Positions 49,153 through 58,894 are shown, counted from the first letter of the stretch. The stretch: DNA of 64,000 nucleotides from an uncultured Thiohalocapsa sp. (GCF_913063425.1 NZ_CAJXYK010000025.1:1-64000), one strand, 5' to 3'. Notes: generated from the sequence alone by a model not told the origin. Numbers and translations are program-made.

Positions 49153-49527
49153 ATGACCATGGTCGCGTTCGACCTGCCGGAAGGTGCCTTTGCCGCCCTG
49201 CGCAAGGACCCGCATGAGATGGAAGCAGAGCTGCGCATGGCCGCAGTCGCGAAGTCGTACGAGAACTCCCAGTTCATGGAGCCGGTGCTCATCGTCGTGT
49301 GCCGTGACACCAAGATTGCGGGCGCCGTCCACGACTGGCTCACCGAAAGACACTGGCGCCGCCGCAGCGCCGCCCTGGTGCAGGAACCGACGGGGGCAGA
49401 AGGTGACGGTGCGCATTCCGACGAAAGTGACCGCCCGTTCCGACGAAGCATTATCCCGAGCGGCCGCAGCCTGGACGGCGAATTTCATCGCCCCATGAAC
49501 GAGCGCGACGCCCACGCGCTCGGCTGA
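49153..49527 (+). pseudogene. Chimeric ORF: UPF0175-like antitoxin N-terminus fused to a type III restriction/helicase fragment
   Basis: MTMVAFDLPEGAFAALRKDPHEMEAELRMAAVAKSYE | ENSQFMEPVLIVVCRDTKIAGAVHDWLTE then unrelated tail. Confidence 0.65.
49411..49449. mobile_element. Possible IS21-family terminal remnant
   Basis: gcgcATTCCGACGAAAGTGACCGcccgTTCCGACGAAgc, similar to the repeated ATTCCGANNAAAGTGACCG motif of IS21-family ends. Confidence 0.4.
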
Positions 49528-49597
49528 GTGGCAGACTGTGCCGAGCTGGTCGCTATCATGAAGCATCCCGATTCGATGACGCCCTGAGGTAGCCTCG

Positions 49598-49825
49598 ATG
49601 ACCGTCCCAGCCACGCCCCTGGAGCATGAGCTGCTCGCCACCCTGCGCGAGTTGCCGATGTCGCAGCAACGCGAGGTGTTGGATTTCGCCGCCTTCATCA
49701 AGCAACGCGCCCCGGCGCGGGCCGAGGAGCCACGCCCCTTCGGCCTCTGTGCCGGGGAGTTCGAGGTGCCGGACGATTTCGACGCCCCGCTGCCCGACGA
49801 CGAGCTGCGCACCTTCGAGCAATAA
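49598..49825 (+). CDS. DUF2281-like antitoxin
   Basis: 75 aa MTVPATPLEHELLATLRELPMSQQREVLDFAAFIKQRA...; directly upstream of PIN ORF. Confidence 0.75.
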   Translation: MTVPATPLEHELLATLRELPMSQQREVLDFAAFIKQRAPARAEEPRPFGLCAGEFEVPDDFDAPLPDDELRTFEQ

Positions 49826-50205
49826 GACTGCTGCTGGATACGCACATCTTCCTGTGGCATCTCACTGGCGCGAAGGCGCTCCCGGGCCATTTGCGAGACG
49901 CAATTCGAGACCCGGCCAACGCGGTCTTCCTGAGCCCGGTATCGATCTGGGAGGCGCTGGTCAAGTATCGGCTCGGAAAGTTGCCTCTGCCGGCGTCACC
50001 GGAGATCTATCTCCCCGAGCAACGGCGGCGGCACCGCATCGAGACCTTGCCGCTGGACGAGCCGAGTGTCGCGCGCTTAGCGGGCTTGCCGGTCCTCCAT
50101 CGCGATCCGTTCGACCGCATGCTCGTCTGCCAAGCCTTGGAACATGGCTTGACACTCGCCACCGTCGATCCAGCAGTGCGCGCGTACCCGGTTCCCGTCT
50201 GCTGA
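49822..50205 (+). pseudogene. VapC-type PIN toxin lacking a canonical start codon
   Basis: Frame reads (ATA)RLLLDTHIFLWHLTGAKALPGHLRDAIRDPANAVFLSPVSIWEALVKYRLGKL...HRDPFDRMLVCQALEHGLTLATVD; expected ATG overlap is ATA. Confidence 0.75.
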
Positions 50206-50229
50206 TGGTTAGTCTATGCCCACCAGACA

Positions 50230-52547
50230 CCCCCGCCACCCAAGGACCCGCTGAAGCTCGCCTTCTGGATGGCCACGGGCGCCGGCAAGACCCTGCTGCT
50301 GCACCTGAATGTTTTGCAGTTCCAGCATTACGGGCTGTTCAAGCCCGCGAATATCCTCTTGCTGGCACCGACCCGCGGCCTGGCCGATCAACACCTGTCC
50401 GAGGCAAGGACTATTGGGTTGCCAACCTGCAAGGCGACCAGGGCAACACCCATGAGGACCTGCTGTTGATGGGCGGGCTGCTGGCCTTCTACCAGCAGCG
50501 CCGGTATTTCGACGCCAAGCCCGAAGCCCGCAGCCACTACCTGATCGAGCCGCCGCTGATGGTTTTCATCGGCGACAAGGTGAGCGCCGGCAAGGCACCG
50601 GAGGTGCTGGAGGTCATCCGCTTTCTGGATCGGGTCTGCCGCGACAGGGCATGGGCGGAGCGGCTCGCCGCACGCGTGCTGCATGCCGACACCGGCCTGA
50701 CCCGCCCCGACGGCGCCGACCTGTTCGCAGACCGCTTCCCGTATCTGGCGTCGCTGAACCTGAGCCCGCCGCGCATCGTCGCCGATCTGCGCCGGGACCT
50801 GTTTCTGATGCAGGGCGACGCCGACAGCGGCCTGAGTCTGCACCTGATCAAGAGCGCTGAGGGCGAAATCGGCATCCGCGCCCGCGCCAGCGCCCGCGAC
50901 GCCTATTGCGGCGTCATCAACGTCGGCGACACGACCAACCTGCTGAAGCGCGTCATTGCCGAGACCGCGCTGCACGCGGACGAGGACGACAGCATCAGCC
51001 CGTCACTGTTCAAGGGCCTGGACGGCGCCGACAGCACGGTGTCGTTTCTGGTGGGCTCCAAAAAGTTTCTGGAGGGCTGGAGCAGTTGGCGCGTCTCGAC
51101 CATGGGATTGCTGAAGGTCGGCCAAAACGCCGGCGCCCAGGTGCTGCAACTGTTCGGGCGCGGCATCCGGCTCAAGGGCTTGCAGTTCTCCATGCGCCGC
51201 TCGACGGCACTGGACGGGGCGCTGGCGCGCGACCATCCGCCCCATCTGCCGCTGCTGGAGACGCTGAACATCTTCGGCCTGCGCGCCAAGTATCTCGCCA
51301 CCTTCCTGAATACGCTGCAACGCGAGGACCTGGAGCCGCCGGTGGTCCTGCGCCTGCCCATCGACGTGCAGCCGGGGATCGCCCGCGCGCGGCTGCGCTA
51401 CCCGAAGGTGCGCGACGACTTCCGCTTCCTGGACCTGAGCATCCGCTTCGACCCGCTGGCGGTCACGGCACAGTTGAACCTGATGCCCGCCATCGGCGTC
51501 GGCGACAAGGACGGGTTCGCGACAGCCGCGCAGACCGTGCACTACCAGACACTCGGCGGCGTCCGCGGGCTGCTGCCGATGGAATCCCTGTATCGCCACG
51601 CGCTGGCCCACAAGGCGCGCAAGGAGTGGGGCAACCTGTACATCGCGCGCGAGGACATCGACGCCTTTCTGGACCACAGCGCCCATCTCGCCGCGCCGCC
51701 GGAGCTGCTGACGCCCCGTTCGCCAAAGGACCTGGACCGGCTCACCAACGCGGCGCGCACGCTGATCGAACAGGGCATCGACCGCTTCTATCTGCGCCGT
51801 CAGCGGGCCGCGGAGACGCAGCACGCCCAGCTCGGCTTGTTCGACGACGCCCACGCCAATCTTCCGCGCACCGGCGAGCCGCCGGCGCCCGCCTATGAAC
51901 TGCATGTGCCGCCAAAGCTGGTCACGGCGGTTGAGGCGATCATCAAGGACCGGCGCAAGCGGCTTCAGGAAGACACCCAAGAGCCCCTGCCGCGCCTGCA
52001 CCTGGACGAGCACCTATACGCCCCGCTGCTGCTGGCGACCGAGAATCCGCCGGCGGACGCCGAGGTCGTCAAGTCGGTGCCGACCGGGCTCGTCGGGAGC
52101 GTGCGACGCTTCGTGGAGGACCTGCGCACCTATTGGCACGACGCCTGGGACGACCCGCATTGGGACGGCATCGACCTGTTCCTGCTGCGCAACCTGCCCA
52201 AGAAGGGCATCGGCTTCTTCCAGACCGGCGGCTTCTACCCGGACTTCATGCTCTGGATGCAGCGCGGCGACGCGCAGACCCTCGCCTTCGTCGAGCCCCA
52301 CGGCGTTGTCCACCAGGAACAGGACAAGCTGGACCTGCTCGCCTACATCCGCGGCGCGCTGGCGAAACAGCTGTCCTTCCCGATCTTCGCCTTCATCGTC
52401 ACCGATACCGAGCTGAAGCAGATCAAGTGGATCTCCGGCACCGACCAAAACAAACGCGACGAGCTGAGCAAGCGCCACGTGCTGTTGATGGCGGGCGCGG
52501 ATTACGTCGATGCCATGCTGCGGGAGATCCTGGCCGCGCTGCCATAG
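50230..52547 (+). pseudogene. Frameshifted, internally deleted type III restriction-like DEAD/DEAH helicase
   Basis: Frame 1: LKLAFWMATGAGKTLLLHLNVLQFQHYGLFKPANILLLAPTRGLADQHLSEA; frame 3 from about 50400: KDYWVANLQGDQGNTHEDLLLMGGLLAFYQQ...; DEAH region missing. Confidence 0.8.
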
Positions 52548-52639
52548 ACGGCAAGGCCCTTGTTGACCGGAATCGCGTCAGGCAACACTGAAGACGGCCA
52601 CCGGAGCCCAACACTGGCGATCACGTAACCAGCGCGACG

Positions 52640-52684
52640 GGACGCAGAGCGTCCGCCCCAGCTCCCACGCTGGAGCGTGGGAGC
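52640..52684. repeat. Composite REP-like element
   Basis: ggacgcagagcgtcc and gctcccacgctggagcgtgggagc (perfect 11-bp stem at 52661-52684). Confidence 0.75.
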
Positions 52685-52720
52685 CAGAGACCGGCACGTG
52701 GTCGGACTTGTGATCGACGC

Positions 52721-52780
52721 CCGCGGTTCGACCAGCAAAGCTTCGATCTGAACCTGGATCGGCTGCTGGCGCGCAAGAGG
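52721..52780 (+). repeat. Displaced near-copy of zorD 3' end
   Basis: 57/60 identical to 48811-48870; encodes PRFDQQSFDLNLDRLLARKR in both. Confidence 0.85.
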
Positions 52781-52783
52781 GCA

Positions 52784-53158
52784 CAGCACCATCGGCGCCG
52801 CCCTGGTTGGCAAGGCGCACCGCGAGGCGTACAACACAAGCTTCGACGGCTCGACATTTTCCGCCCACATGATCTGGAAACCGAGGCAATCAATGCCGAG
52901 AGCCTGCCCTGCTGGATGCTGGACACGGACTACAACGGCCCGGTATTCATGGCGCGGCAGGTGTTCTTCCCGAAGACCGAGGCCTGGAACAACCTGGATC
53001 AGCCGTACCCGAGTGCCCTGCTGCTGGGGCACCCTGGCGGCCAACCGGTGCACGTGGTCGTTGCCCGTAACCCGGTTGACGGCGCCTGCACGGTGATCAC
53101 CGCGTATCGGCCCCACCCGACATTGTGGGCCGACGACTTCAGAACCCGGAGGCGATGA
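52784..53158 (+). pseudogene. Type III methyltransferase C-terminal fragment fused to C-terminal half of a DUF4258 toxin
   Basis: LPCWMLDTDYNGPVFMARQVFFPKTEAWNNLD (methylase-like) then QPYPSALLLGHPGGQPVHVVVARNPVDGACTVITAYRPHPTLWADDFRTRR (DUF4258-like). Confidence 0.7.
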
Positions 53159-53382
53159 TGCATTGCGTGATCTGCAAGCAGGGCGAAGTCCGGCGCGGCA
53201 CCGCTACAGTGACGCTGGAACGCGACGGTACAACCATCGTCATCAAGCAGGTTCCGGCGATGGTCTGCGACAACTGCGGCGAATACTACCTGGACGAGGC
53301 CGTGACCGAGCGCGTGCTGGCGATGGCGGAGCAAGCCGTGTCGCAGGGCGCTGAGATCGAAGTCCGGCGGTTTGCGGCCTGA
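53158..53382 (+). CDS. MqsA/YgiT-type zinc finger antitoxin
   Basis: MMHCVICKQGEVRRGTATVTLERDGTTIVIKQVPAMVCDNCGEYYLDEAVTERVL. Confidence 0.88.
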   Translation: MHCVICKQGEVRRGTATVTLERDGTTIVIKQVPAMVCDNCGEYYLDEAVTERVLAMAEQAVSQGAEIEVRRFAA

Positions 53383-53652
53383 CGCCGTCGGCAGATCGCG
53401 AAGGGCAAGCAACCCGTCAAGGTGCCCGGCCGGCGACCTGCGAGCTCAACCAACCCGAGCAGCGCCGCAGCCAGTGGGCGCGCGAAGCGGCGGTCTACCG
53501 TGACCCTCGCCTGGTCAATACGTCCACTGCGCGAACACGGCAAGGTCGCAGTGCGCTATCCGCGAGGCGTTCCCTGACCGGTCACCGACCTTTGCGATCC
53601 GCAGCTGAGGTGCAGCTCAGGATCGGACGCGCAAAATCCGGCTGCCCGAACA

Positions 53653-53676
53653 CAAAAAAGCCGCCCGCAGGCGGCT
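53653..53676 (-). terminator. Rho-independent terminator downstream of tRNA-Met
   Basis: Minus strand AGCCGCCTGCGGGCGGCTTTTTT: 7-bp GC stem followed by T tract. Confidence 0.8.
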
Positions 53677-53693
53677 GATTTGATGGGCATTTC

Positions 53694-53770
53694 TGGTGGC
53701 TACGGCTAGATTCGAACTAGCGACATCGGCATTATGAGTGCCGCGCTCTAACCAACTGAGCTACGTAGCC
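53694..53770 (-). tRNA. tRNA-Met (anticodon CAU), CCA encoded
   Basis: Minus strand GGCTACGTAGCTCAGTTGGTTAGAGCGCGGCACTCATAATGCCGATGTCGCTAGTTCGAATCTAGCCGTAGCCACCA folds as cloverleaf; anticodon loop CTCATAA. Confidence 0.95.
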
Positions 53771-53933
53771 GGAAAAGACCGACAAGTATAGCCTGGGACA
53801 CGGCGTGCGTCAATTGCTTAGGATCCTCCGCGAGGCTGCGGCAGTGCCGATACCGACGGCCGGGCGCCCCCGACACCGGCGGCAGGTGGCGGGGCCGCCG
53901 GCTTCCAAACCACTCTGTCGATTTGGGCCGCAC

Positions 53934-54161
53934 ATGCTTCAGGAAACGTCGACCGCGGTGATCGCGATCCTGTTTCTCGCGTCCTTCGTGACCTTCGAAG
54001 CGTCCACTGCCGTGGCGCTGCTCTTCATCACCGCCATGGTCGCATTCATCACGGCGCTGCTGTTCCTGCTGCGCGAGATCTCCCTTGCGCTGACCGGGCT
54101 CCGCTTTGGCACCGGCACCCCGGCGACGCCATCGCCACCCGGCGAGGACGTCAGACGTTGA
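53934..54161 (+). CDS. Short membrane protein resembling the C-terminal half of DUF2721
   Basis: 75 aa [53 protein letters not shown]. Confidence 0.5.
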   Translation: MLQETSTAVIAILFLASFVTFEASTAVALLFITAMVAFITALLFLLREISLALTGLRFGTGTPATPSPPGEDVRR

Positions 54162-55242
54162 ACCGGAAGTGGACCACGTCGCCGTCGCGCACGACGTAGT
54201 CCTTGCCCTCGCTCCTGAGCTTGCCGGCCTCCTTGGCGCCCTGCTCGCCGTTGCAGGCGATGAAGTCGTCATAGGCGATGACCTCGGCGCGGATGAAGCC
54301 GCGCTCGAAGTCGGTGTGAATCACACCGGCGGCCTGGGGGGCGGTGGCGTCCTTCGGGATGGTCCAGGCGCGGCATTCCTTGGGGCCGGCGGTGAAGTAG
54401 GTCTCGAGGCCCAGCAGGCGGTAGCCGGCGCGCACGACGCGGTTCAGGCCGGGCTCGTCCAGGCCCAGGTCGGCCATGAACTCGGCGCGCTCGTCCTCGT
54501 CGAGCTCGACGATCTCGGCCTCGATGGCGGCGCAGACGGGGACGACCTCGGCGGCCTCTTTGGCCGCATGCTCACGGACGCGATCGAGCAGCGGGTTGTC
54601 CTCGAAGCCGTCGTCGGCGACGTTGGCGACGTACATGGTGGGCTTGGCGGTGAGCAGGAAGAGCTCGCGCAGGTCGGCTCGCTCGTCGTCGGTGAGGTCC
54701 ATGGCGCGCACCGGGTGGCCCTCGTCGAGGTGCGCAGCGACGCGCTCCAGCAGCGCCTTGCGCGCGAGCTGGGTCTTGTCGCCGGTCTTGGAGGCCTTGA
54801 CGGCGCGCTCCAGGGCCTTGCCGACCGTCTCCAGGTCCGCCAGCGCCAACTCGGTGTCGATGACCTCGATGTCGCGCACAGGGTCCACGCTGCCGGCCAC
54901 ATGGGCCACGTCGTCGTCCTCGAAGCAGCGCACCACATGCGCCACGGCGTCGGTCTCGCGGATGTTGGCGAGGAACTTGTTGCCGAGCCCCTCGCCCCGG
55001 GAGGCGCCCGCCACCAGCCCGGCGATGTCCACGAACTGCATGGTGGTGGGGATCACCTGGGCCGGCTTGACGATGGCGGCGATGGCATCGAGCCTGGCAT
55101 CGGGCAGCGGCACGACGCCGACGTTCGGGTCGATGGTGCAGAAGGGGTAGTTCTCCGCGGCGATCCCGGAGCGGGTCAGCGCGTTGAAGAGGGTGGACTT
55201 GCCGACGTTCGGCAGGCCCACGATGCCGCATTTGAAGCCCAT
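54151..55242 (-). CDS. ychF: Redox-regulated ATPase YchF
   Basis: 363 aa; [48 protein letters not shown]. Confidence 0.96.
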   Translation of the reverse strand: MGFKCGIVGLPNVGKSTLFNALTRSGIAAENYPFCTIDPNVGVVPLPDARLDAIAAIVKPAQVIPTTMQFVDIAGLVAGASRGEGLGNKFLANIRETDAVAHVVRCFEDDDVAHVAGSVDPVRDIEVIDTELALADLETVGKALERAVKASKTGDKTQLARKALLERVAAHLDEGHPVRAMDLTDDERADLRELFLLTAKPTMYVANVADDGFEDNPLLDRVREHAAKEAAEVVPVCAAIEAEIVELDEDERAEFMADLGLDEPGLNRVVRAGYRLLGLETYFTAGPKECRAWTIPKDATAPQAAGVIHTDFERGFIRAEVIAYDDFIACNGEQGAKEAGKLRSEGKDYVVRDGDVVHFRFNV

Positions 55243-55332
55243 GACGAGAGACCGATGGCGTCGCGAAAAACGAAGCCCGCCATCATAGCCCAGGCGCCCG
55301 CCCGCTGTCCGCGCCGGCGGCCGGGCCGCCCA

Positions 55333-56838
55333 TCAGCAGCCCTCGCCCGGGGTGCGGTTGTAGACGTCCTCGAAGCGGACGATGTCGTCCTCGCCGAGGT
55401 AGCCGCCGGACTGCACCTCGATGATCTCCAGCGGCACCTTGCCCGGGTTCTCCAGCCGGTGGGTGGCGCCGACGGGGATGTAGGTGGACTGGTTCTCGGC
55501 GAGCAGGAAGGTGCTGTCGTCGCAGGTGACGCGCGCGGTGCCGGAGACGACGATCCAGTGCTCGGCGCGGTGATGGTGCATCTGCAGCGACAGGGACTCG
55601 CCCGGGCTGACGGTGAGGCGCTTCACCTGGTAGCGCGCGCCGGCGTCGATGGACTCGAACGCCCCCCAGGGCCGGTGCACGCGCTGGTGGTGGCGGTGCT
55701 CGCTGCGCTGGGCGTCCTTCAGAAACTGGGTCACGGCCTTCACGTCCTGGGCCCGGTCCTTGTCTGCCACCAGCACGGCGTCCGGCGTCTCGACGATGAT
55801 GCAGTTGTCCACGCCGACCGCAGCCACCATGCGATGCTGCGCCAGCACGAGGTTGTTCTCGGCGTCGTGGACGAAGGCGTCGCCGTCCAGCACGTTGCCG
55901 GCGGCGTCCTGCTCGCGCACCTCCCAGAGCGCGGACCAGGCGCCGACATCGGACCAGCCGACGGACAGCGGCAGCACCAGCGCCGGCGGCAGGTCCTCCC
56001 CGCCGGTGGCGTCGGCGGACAGGCGTTCCATCACCGCATAGTCGATGGAGTCGCTGGGGCAGGCCGCAAAGCGCTCGGCGTCGAGGCGCTGGAAGTCACC
56101 GTCCCGGCCGCCGCCGGCCATGGCCGCCTCGCAGGCCGCCAGGATGTCGGGTCGGAAGCGGCGGATGAGACTGATCCACACCGACGCGCGCAGCATGAAG
56201 ATGCCGCTGTTCCACAGATGCTCGCCGCTGTCAAGATAGCCCTCGGCGGTGGCGAGGTCCGGCTTCTCGACGAAGGCGTGCAGGCCATAGGCCTTGCCGG
56301 CGAGACCCTCCTGCCGGTAGAGCTCGCCCTGACGGATGTAGCCGTAGCCCGTCTCCGGCTTGGTGGGCACGATGCCGAAGGTGATCACGGCGCCCCCGTC
56401 GGCGAGCTGGTAACCGTCGGCGACGACGGCGCGAAAGCCCGGAGCATCCGCGATGGTGTGGTCTGCCGGCATCACCAGCAGCACCGGGTCCGCCGCCGGC
56501 TCCGTATCCGCAGTGGCCGCCAGCGCCGCGAGGGTGAGGGCCGGCGCCGTGTTGCGGCCGACGGGCTCCAGCAGGATGGACGCACAGCGGCGCTCCAGCA
56601 CCCGGAACTGCTCGGCCACCAGAAACCGGTGCGCCTCGTTGCAGACCACCAGCGGGTCCTGCACATTGAGCCCCAGCCGCGGATGCTCGGCGGCGAGATG
56701 ATCCAGGCGCAACGCCGTGGCCTGAAGCATCGTCTGCTCCCCCGCAAGCGGCAGGAACTGCTTGGGATAGGCTTCGCGGGACAACGGCCACAGCCGTGTG
56801 CCGGAGCCGCCGGAAAGGATGACGGGGAGCAGTGACAT
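55333..56838 (-). CDS. Mannose-1-phosphate guanylyltransferase / mannose-6-phosphate isomerase
   Basis: 501 aa from ATG 56838 MSLLPVILSGGSGTRLWPLSREAYPKQFLPL; VEKPDLATAEGYL; C-terminal cupin RPWGAFESIDAGARYQVKRLTVSPGESLSLQMHHHRAEHWIVVSGTA. Confidence 0.95.
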   Translation of the reverse strand: MSLLPVILSGGSGTRLWPLSREAYPKQFLPLAGEQTMLQATALRLDHLAAEHPRLGLNVQDPLVVCNEAHRFLVAEQFRVLERRCASILLEPVGRNTAPALTLAALAATADTEPAADPVLLVMPADHTIADAPGFRAVVADGYQLADGGAVITFGIVPTKPETGYGYIRQGELYRQEGLAGKAYGLHAFVEKPDLATAEGYLDSGEHLWNSGIFMLRASVWISLIRRFRPDILAACEAAMAGGGRDGDFQRLDAERFAACPSDSIDYAVMERLSADATGGEDLPPALVLPLSVGWSDVGAWSALWEVREQDAAGNVLDGDAFVHDAENNLVLAQHRMVAAVGVDNCIIVETPDAVLVADKDRAQDVKAVTQFLKDAQRSEHRHHQRVHRPWGAFESIDAGARYQVKRLTVSPGESLSLQMHHHRAEHWIVVSGTARVTCDDSTFLLAENQSTYIPVGATHRLENPGKVPLEIIEVQSGGYLGEDDIVRFEDVYNRTPGEGC

Positions 56839-57273
56839 GGCGAGCTTCAGGGGTTTGCCGGGCTTGATGGCGGGATTAAAGCAATCGCCTCCCGGCCGGT
56901 CAAACGCCCGAGCGGGCCATCGGTCGAGCGGCAGCCCGAGGCACGACGCTCTGTGCCCGCTCCTGGTATGCTTTGCGGGAATCCCTGATGGCTGACCCGC
57001 TTGAGGTCCCGGCGCGGCGCCTTGCAGCGGCATGCGGCCCAAGTGACACCGAGCGGGCAAGATGCACGCGTCTGGACGCGACTCACGCAGACTACGGCGT
57101 TGCCGGCTACCGCACCCCGCGCGCAACGGCGTATGCTGCGGTGTCCGCGGGGCACGCGGTGCGAGACCTATCGGTGCGCGCGTCGGCCCTAAACCTGCGC
57201 TGAGCCCTTGCGTAGTCCGGGCGCTCAACCGAGCCATCACCGACAACGCCGACGCCGGGCTGCCGCGATCGCC

Positions 57274-57945
57274 ATGGCAACCGAACCCCCACCGCTGCCC
57301 GATATCCCCGGCCTGGACACTGTGGCCCTCGACGAGCGTATGCAGGGCGACCCGGCGCTCGTCCGCGCCGTGCTCGGGCACTTCGCGGCCACCCAGCGCG
57401 CCGCCGCCGATCGCCTGCCCGAGCTGGTCCAGCACGATCTGCCCGGCGCGCTGCATCGCTCGCACGACCTGAAGGGCATGCTCGGCAACCTCGGCGCCGA
57501 TGCGCTCTATACGCAGGCCGCACAGCTTTGCGAGCTGCTGCGCGACGAGCCGCCGGACGTGCGCGCCGCACTCGCCCCCGCCTTGCAGCTGCAGCGCGCG
57601 CTGCCACGCTTGTGCGATGAGATTGCCGCAGCCCTCGGCCCCGAAGCCCCGCCCACCGACGGTGTGGCGGCGCCCCTCCCGCCGGTGGAGCAAGGCGCCG
57701 CCGCCGGGCACCGGGCGGCTGGGCATCAGGCACAGGATCCGTCGGCGTTCACCACAGCCCTCACCCGCCTGGCCGAGCCCCTGCGCCGCAGCCGCGCGCG
57801 TGAGGCCAAGCAGGCCCTGGCGGCGCTCAGCGCATGCGCCGCCAGCGCCGATCAGCAGACGCTGGTGGCGGACCTCACGCCACTGGTGACCGGCTACCGG
57901 TTGCGCGATGCGCTGCGCGTGCTGGAGCAGAACTGCCATGGCTGA
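57274..57945 (+). CDS. Hpt domain-containing phosphotransfer protein
   Basis: 223 aa; LPGALHRSHDLKGMLGNLGADALY. Confidence 0.8.
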   Translation: MATEPPPLPDIPGLDTVALDERMQGDPALVRAVLGHFAATQRAAADRLPELVQHDLPGALHRSHDLKGMLGNLGADALYTQAAQLCELLRDEPPDVRAALAPALQLQRALPRLCDEIAAALGPEAPPTDGVAAPLPPVEQGAAAGHRAAGHQAQDPSAFTTALTRLAEPLRRSRAREAKQALAALSACAASADQQTLVADLTPLVTGYRLRDALRVLEQNCHG

Positions 57946-58894
57946 GGCCGAGCGACCCAAGCTGCTCGTGGTCGACGACAACGAGAGCAATCTGGACATC
58001 CTGCTCGGGCTGCTCGCCGACTACGACGTCATTGTCGCCCTGGACGGCCACAGCGCGCTGGATCTCCTGCGGCAGGAGACACCGGACGTCATCCTGCTGG
58101 ACATCGTCATGCCCGGCATCGACGGCTATGAGGTCTGCACCCGTCTCAAGGCCCACCCGCGCTGGCGCGATATTCCGATCCTGTTCATCACGGCCAAGAC
58201 CGACGAGGCGAGCCTGGTGCGCGCCTTCGACGTGGGCGGCAGCGACTATGTCACCAAGCCCTTCCGTGCCCGCGAGCTGCTGGCGCGGGTACGCATCCAG
58301 GTGGAGTACCACCGGGCAATGGAGCAGCTGCGGCGGATGGCAGTGACGGACGAGCTCACCGGCGCGCACAACCGGCGCGCCTTCTTCGAGCTGGCGGGCC
58401 GCCTGTTCGAGGACGCGCAGGCGCGCGCCGAGCCCCTGGCAGCGCTGATGCTCGACCTCGATCACTTCAAGCAGATCAACGACGGCTACGGGCACGCCGT
58501 CGGCGACGCCGCGCTGCGGCAGTTTGCAGCGATGGTCCAGGCGTTGCTGCCGGCAACGCACCTGTTCGGCCGTCTCGGCGGCGAGGAATTTGCGCTGCTG
58601 GCACCCGGCGCCGACGCGCAGACCGCCACGGAGCTTGCTGAGCAGCTGCGCGCCGCGGTCGCCGAGCTCGCGCTGGCCGCTGCGCCATCCCATCTGCGCA
58701 TGACCGTGAGTATCGGTGTCGCGACCCTGTGCGAGGGTGCCGCGGACCTGGACGCGCTCCTGAGGCAGGCCGACGCCCGACTGTTCGAGGCCAAGCGCGA
58801 CGGCCGCAATCAGGTGCGTCGGACGGCGCGCCTCAGCACCCGCGCGAGCGCGGAGCGGTCCGGGGGAGGCTGCGCCGGTGAGCTTCGCCCCTGA
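57938..58894 (+). CDS. Response regulator receiver - GGDEF diguanylate cyclase
   Basis: 318 aa; LLVVDDNESNLDILLGLL..VILLDIVMPGIDGYE; TDELTGAHNRRAF; GRLGGEEFALL; overlaps Hpt gene. Confidence 0.93.
   Translation: MAEAERPKLLVVDDNESNLDILLGLLADYDVIVALDGHSALDLLRQETPDVILLDIVMPGIDGYEVCTRLKAHPRWRDIPILFITAKTDEASLVRAFDVGGSDYVTKPFRARELLARVRIQVEYHRAMEQLRRMAVTDELTGAHNRRAFFELAGRLFEDAQARAEPLAALMLDLDHFKQINDGYGHAVGDAALRQFAAMVQALLPATHLFGRLGGEEFALLAPGADAQTATELAEQLRAAVAELALAAAPSHLRMTVSIGVATLCEGAADLDALLRQADARLFEAKRDGRNQVRRTARLSTRASAERSGGGCAGELRP

Noticed and set aside
49626-50400. N-terminal ~260 aa of the 973-aa ORF 49626..52547
   Set aside because: This stretch runs out of frame through the DUF2281-like antitoxin and PIN genes; only the part from about 50400 resembles a helicase.
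56839-57999. N-terminal extension of ORF 55333..57999
   Set aside because: Enzyme starts at MSLLPVILSGGSGTRLWPL (56838); the extension overlaps the Hpt gene antisense.
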